DNA of 8,394 nt, from positions 1 through 8,394 of the forward strand of contig CAZXOC010000311.1 of NCBI GenBank assembly GCA_964642165.1, given 5' to 3'. Made by a program: the position numbers and the translations under genes. Origin of the DNA: CAYRVX01 sp964642165. Lineage in GTDB: Bacteria; Planctomycetota; Phycisphaerae; SM23-33. This document shows, in pieces, positions 7,355 to 8,394 of the stretch. How positions within the stretch are numbered: position 1 is the first letter of the stretch; the number at the start of each line of letters is the position of its first letter. A model generated the notes under the pieces. The model had not been told where the DNA came from. It did not search any database and saw nothing but the letters and a program-made list of their open reading frames with translations.

Positions 7355-7458
7355 GGGATCGCAATGCGCCGAGAAGGCTACTGTTGGTGAACAACTGTAG
7401 TCCCGGCGACGTGCTGATGCTGACGGCGGCGGTGCGGGACCTGACATGCAGTGAATGA
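7351..7458 (+). pseudogene. Truncated GT9-type glycosyltransferase start (35 codons)
   Basis: The frame begins at the ATGA overlap with the preceding stop and encodes 35 residues. Residues 10-31 read LLLVNNCSPGDVLMLTAAVRDL, shown here only as a landmark: it is the first beta strand, glycine-rich turn and first helix of a GT9 (ADP-heptose:LPS heptosyltransferase-like) domain. The frame then stops after four unrelated residues. Residues 10-31 match the gene start at 8301 exactly. A GT9 enzyme needs roughly 300 residues, so this fragment cannot be active. It is either the relic of a duplication or a short coding segment kept for translational coupling. The ribosome binding site of the next gene lies just past its stop. 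Confidence 0.65.
7378..7443 (+). repeat. 66-bp direct repeat, copy 1 (GT9 codons 10-31)
   Basis: This copy matches 8328-8393 at 62 of 66 bases. The last 42 bases (7402-7443) are identical. All four differences are silent: CTA/CTG, TTG/CTG, GTG/GTC and AGT/AGC. Both copies begin at codon 10 after an ATGA-coupled start and are 950 bp apart. Similarity ends at 7443. Confidence 0.9.
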
Positions 7459-7470
7459 CAGGAGAACACC

Positions 7471-8304
7471 ATGGAACCCACAGATCGAATCTCGCGAGGG
7501 GAAACGCCCCGTTGCTGGCTGCCCCACCTGCTCGTGCTCGCGGGGCTCGTGTCGGCCATCCAGGGATTGTGGCTGCGCCCCGTCGCTGCCGGCCAGAAGC
7601 CAGCGGCCGCGACGGGCGAGAGCATGCGGGCAGATACAGGAGAGAGAGGCAACAGGGCCATGTCAGTTCTTGCGATCGAGCTACGCTTGGCGAAAGAGGC
7701 CTACGACACGTGCGAGTCAGCGAACGCCACGATCGTCTTCCGGAACCAGGGCAAGGGCCTAGTCAAGTTCCCCATGGTTGAGGGAGACTTGGGCATCTTG
7801 TTCTTCGATTTCGCGATCATCGGCAGCATGGGTACGCAGTTCCTCACGAACCACGGGCAAGCCTGGAGCGATCCGTCTGTCAAAGGGGTCAAGCTCATTC
7901 AACTCAGCCCCGGGAAGACCCACACCGTACGGCTGAGAAACGTCCTGCCCTTCGAGGCATTCGACGCCGGTCAGTTCCGCGGCGAGCAGTTCAAGGTCGT
8001 GGCCGTCTACCGCGACCATTGCTATGGGCACTCGCCGACCTACCCGGAGTTCGGCAAGAAGGACCCCGCGGTGTGGAAAGGGATCCTATTCAGCAACCCG
8101 GTTACGATCAAGCGGATCACCCGGCGCGAGGACGCCCAGAGGAAGGCGCAGGAGCTTCGCGAACTGGTACGGGGCTTCCTGAGGGACCTCAAGGACATGG
8201 GCGTCAGCCCAGATGACCCACGCGTGGAGGCACTGATGAAGAAGACCTGGGAAGGGTCGGAGACGAAGAAGGGCCAGGGCCCACGATCGCGGACGGGCGG
8301 ATGA
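7471..8304 (+). CDS. Membrane-anchored beta-sandwich protein, paralogue of the 5915 gene
   Basis: This 277-residue protein has a hydrophobic N-terminal segment (about 17-35) that is either a signal peptide or an anchor. A short linker follows, then a beta-sandwich domain (about 66-217) and a charged helical tail (about 217-277). The sandwich aligns along its length with residues 276-432 of the upstream protein, sharing KEAYDT, NAT, FFDF, PGKTHTV, VLP, AVYR and ISN/FSN-x-IxRI; about a third of residues match by eye. It lacks the two ExbD/TolR-like domains. The domain has the look of an Ig-like or BsuPI-like module, but I cannot name a family and see no catalytic site. It is probably extracytoplasmic. 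AGGAG (7460-7464), 6 bases before the ATG, supports the start. The stop overlaps the following glycosyltransferase start as ATGA, so translation of the two is probably coupled. Codon use seems less GC-biased than in the left half of the window. Confidence 0.75.
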   Translation: MEPTDRISRGETPRCWLPHLLVLAGLVSAIQGLWLRPVAAGQKPAAATGESMRADTGERGNRAMSVLAIELRLAKEAYDTCESANATIVFRNQGKGLVKFPMVEGDLGILFFDFAIIGSMGTQFLTNHGQAWSDPSVKGVKLIQLSPGKTHTVRLRNVLPFEAFDAGQFRGEQFKVVAVYRDHCYGHSPTYPEFGKKDPAVWKGILFSNPVTIKRITRREDAQRKAQELRELVRGFLRDLKDMGVSPDDPRVEALMKKTWEGSETKKGQGPRSRTGG

Positions 8305-8394
8305 CCGTGTTGCGGTCGGGGACGAAGCTGCTGCTGGTCAACAACTGTAGCCCCGGCGACGTGCTGATGCTGACGGCGGCGGTGCGGGACCTGC
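8301..8394 (+). CDS. GT9-type glycosyltransferase, N-terminal part only (runs off window)
   Basis: Only 31 complete codons are present. After a nine-residue lead (MTVLRSGTK) comes the first beta strand and the SPGD turn, followed by MLTAAVRDL, as in the GT9 heptosyltransferase-like proteins of planctomycetes. GT9 enzymes transfer heptose or similar sugars from nucleotide donors to lipopolysaccharide or other surface glycans at the inner membrane. Donor and acceptor cannot be judged from this fragment. The start lies in an ATGA overlap with the preceding stop, so the two genes are probably translated together. The family call rests on about 22 residues and is therefore moderate; nothing visible contradicts an intact gene continuing past 8394. 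Confidence 0.65.
   Translation, partial: MTVLRSGTKLLLVNNCSPGDVLMLTAAVRDL
8328..8393 (+). repeat. 66-bp direct repeat, copy 2 (GT9 codons 10-31)
   Basis: This is the partner of 7378-7443, with four silent differences. Base 8394 already differs from the corresponding base 7444, so similarity appears to end one base before the window edge, although a single mismatch cannot exclude further similarity beyond it. Confidence 0.9.

Noticed and set aside
7351..7458. Stump as a deliberate small peptide gene
   Set aside because: Residues 10-31 match the start of a much larger enzyme exactly, and the frame ends in four unrelated residues, so truncation is the simpler reading. A leader role for coupling cannot be excluded.
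7378..8393. The 66-bp repeat pair as a CRISPR array or as insertion-sequence ends
   Set aside because: There are only two copies, 950 bp apart, in direct orientation, and each lies in frame inside a coding start. No transposase, inverted ends or regular spacers are seen.
1..8394. tRNA, rRNA, riboswitch or origin
   Set aside because: I found no cloverleaf, ribosomal core sequence, riboswitch-like leader or DnaA-box cluster on either strand by eye.

Overview
The window is GC-rich, densely packed bacterial DNA. Three protein types point to Planctomycetota, probably an uncultured lineage: a secreted PQQ-type beta-propeller that opens with NWPQFGGPRGDG, a zinc-ribbon/TPR membrane protein that opens with NGIGTTYYGRKN, and a glycosyltransferase start of the type SPGD-x3-MLTAAVRDL. 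This assignment rests on recalled family habits, not on a search.

Left part (1-4030). A metallo-beta-lactamase-fold hydrolase of the dihydropterin-phosphate synthase-like family (145-969, +) lies tail to tail, with a 2-base gap, against a large membrane-anchored zinc-ribbon/TPR protein (972-3533, -). Upstream of the latter on the same strand is a small single-domain cupin (3704-4030, -). These genes look like ordinary housekeeping or accessory genes.

Middle (4031-4220). This is a divergent intergenic region with one plausible sigma70-type promoter facing each way.

Right part (4221-8394, all +). The genes are tightly spaced and probably form one operon: a secreted PQQ-like propeller; a small Ig-like beta protein whose likely signal sequence and ribosome binding site lie in another frame; a 479-residue membrane-anchored protein that reads as two tandem ExbD/TolR-like periplasmic domains plus a beta-sandwich; a 35-codon stump of a GT9-type glycosyltransferase; a second membrane-anchored protein carrying a paralogous beta-sandwich; and the start of an apparently intact copy of that glycosyltransferase, cut by the window edge. 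The same arrangement occurs twice: a beta-sandwich envelope protein whose stop codon overlaps a glycosyltransferase start as ATGA. The two glycosyltransferase starts share 62 of 66 bases, exactly 950 bp apart, although the beta-sandwich genes beside them have diverged strongly. I infer a duplication or cassette-insertion event in an envelope operon with some link to surface glycan.

Most worth following up are the double ExbD-like fusion without the family's membrane aspartate, and the repeated, truncated glycosyltransferase start.
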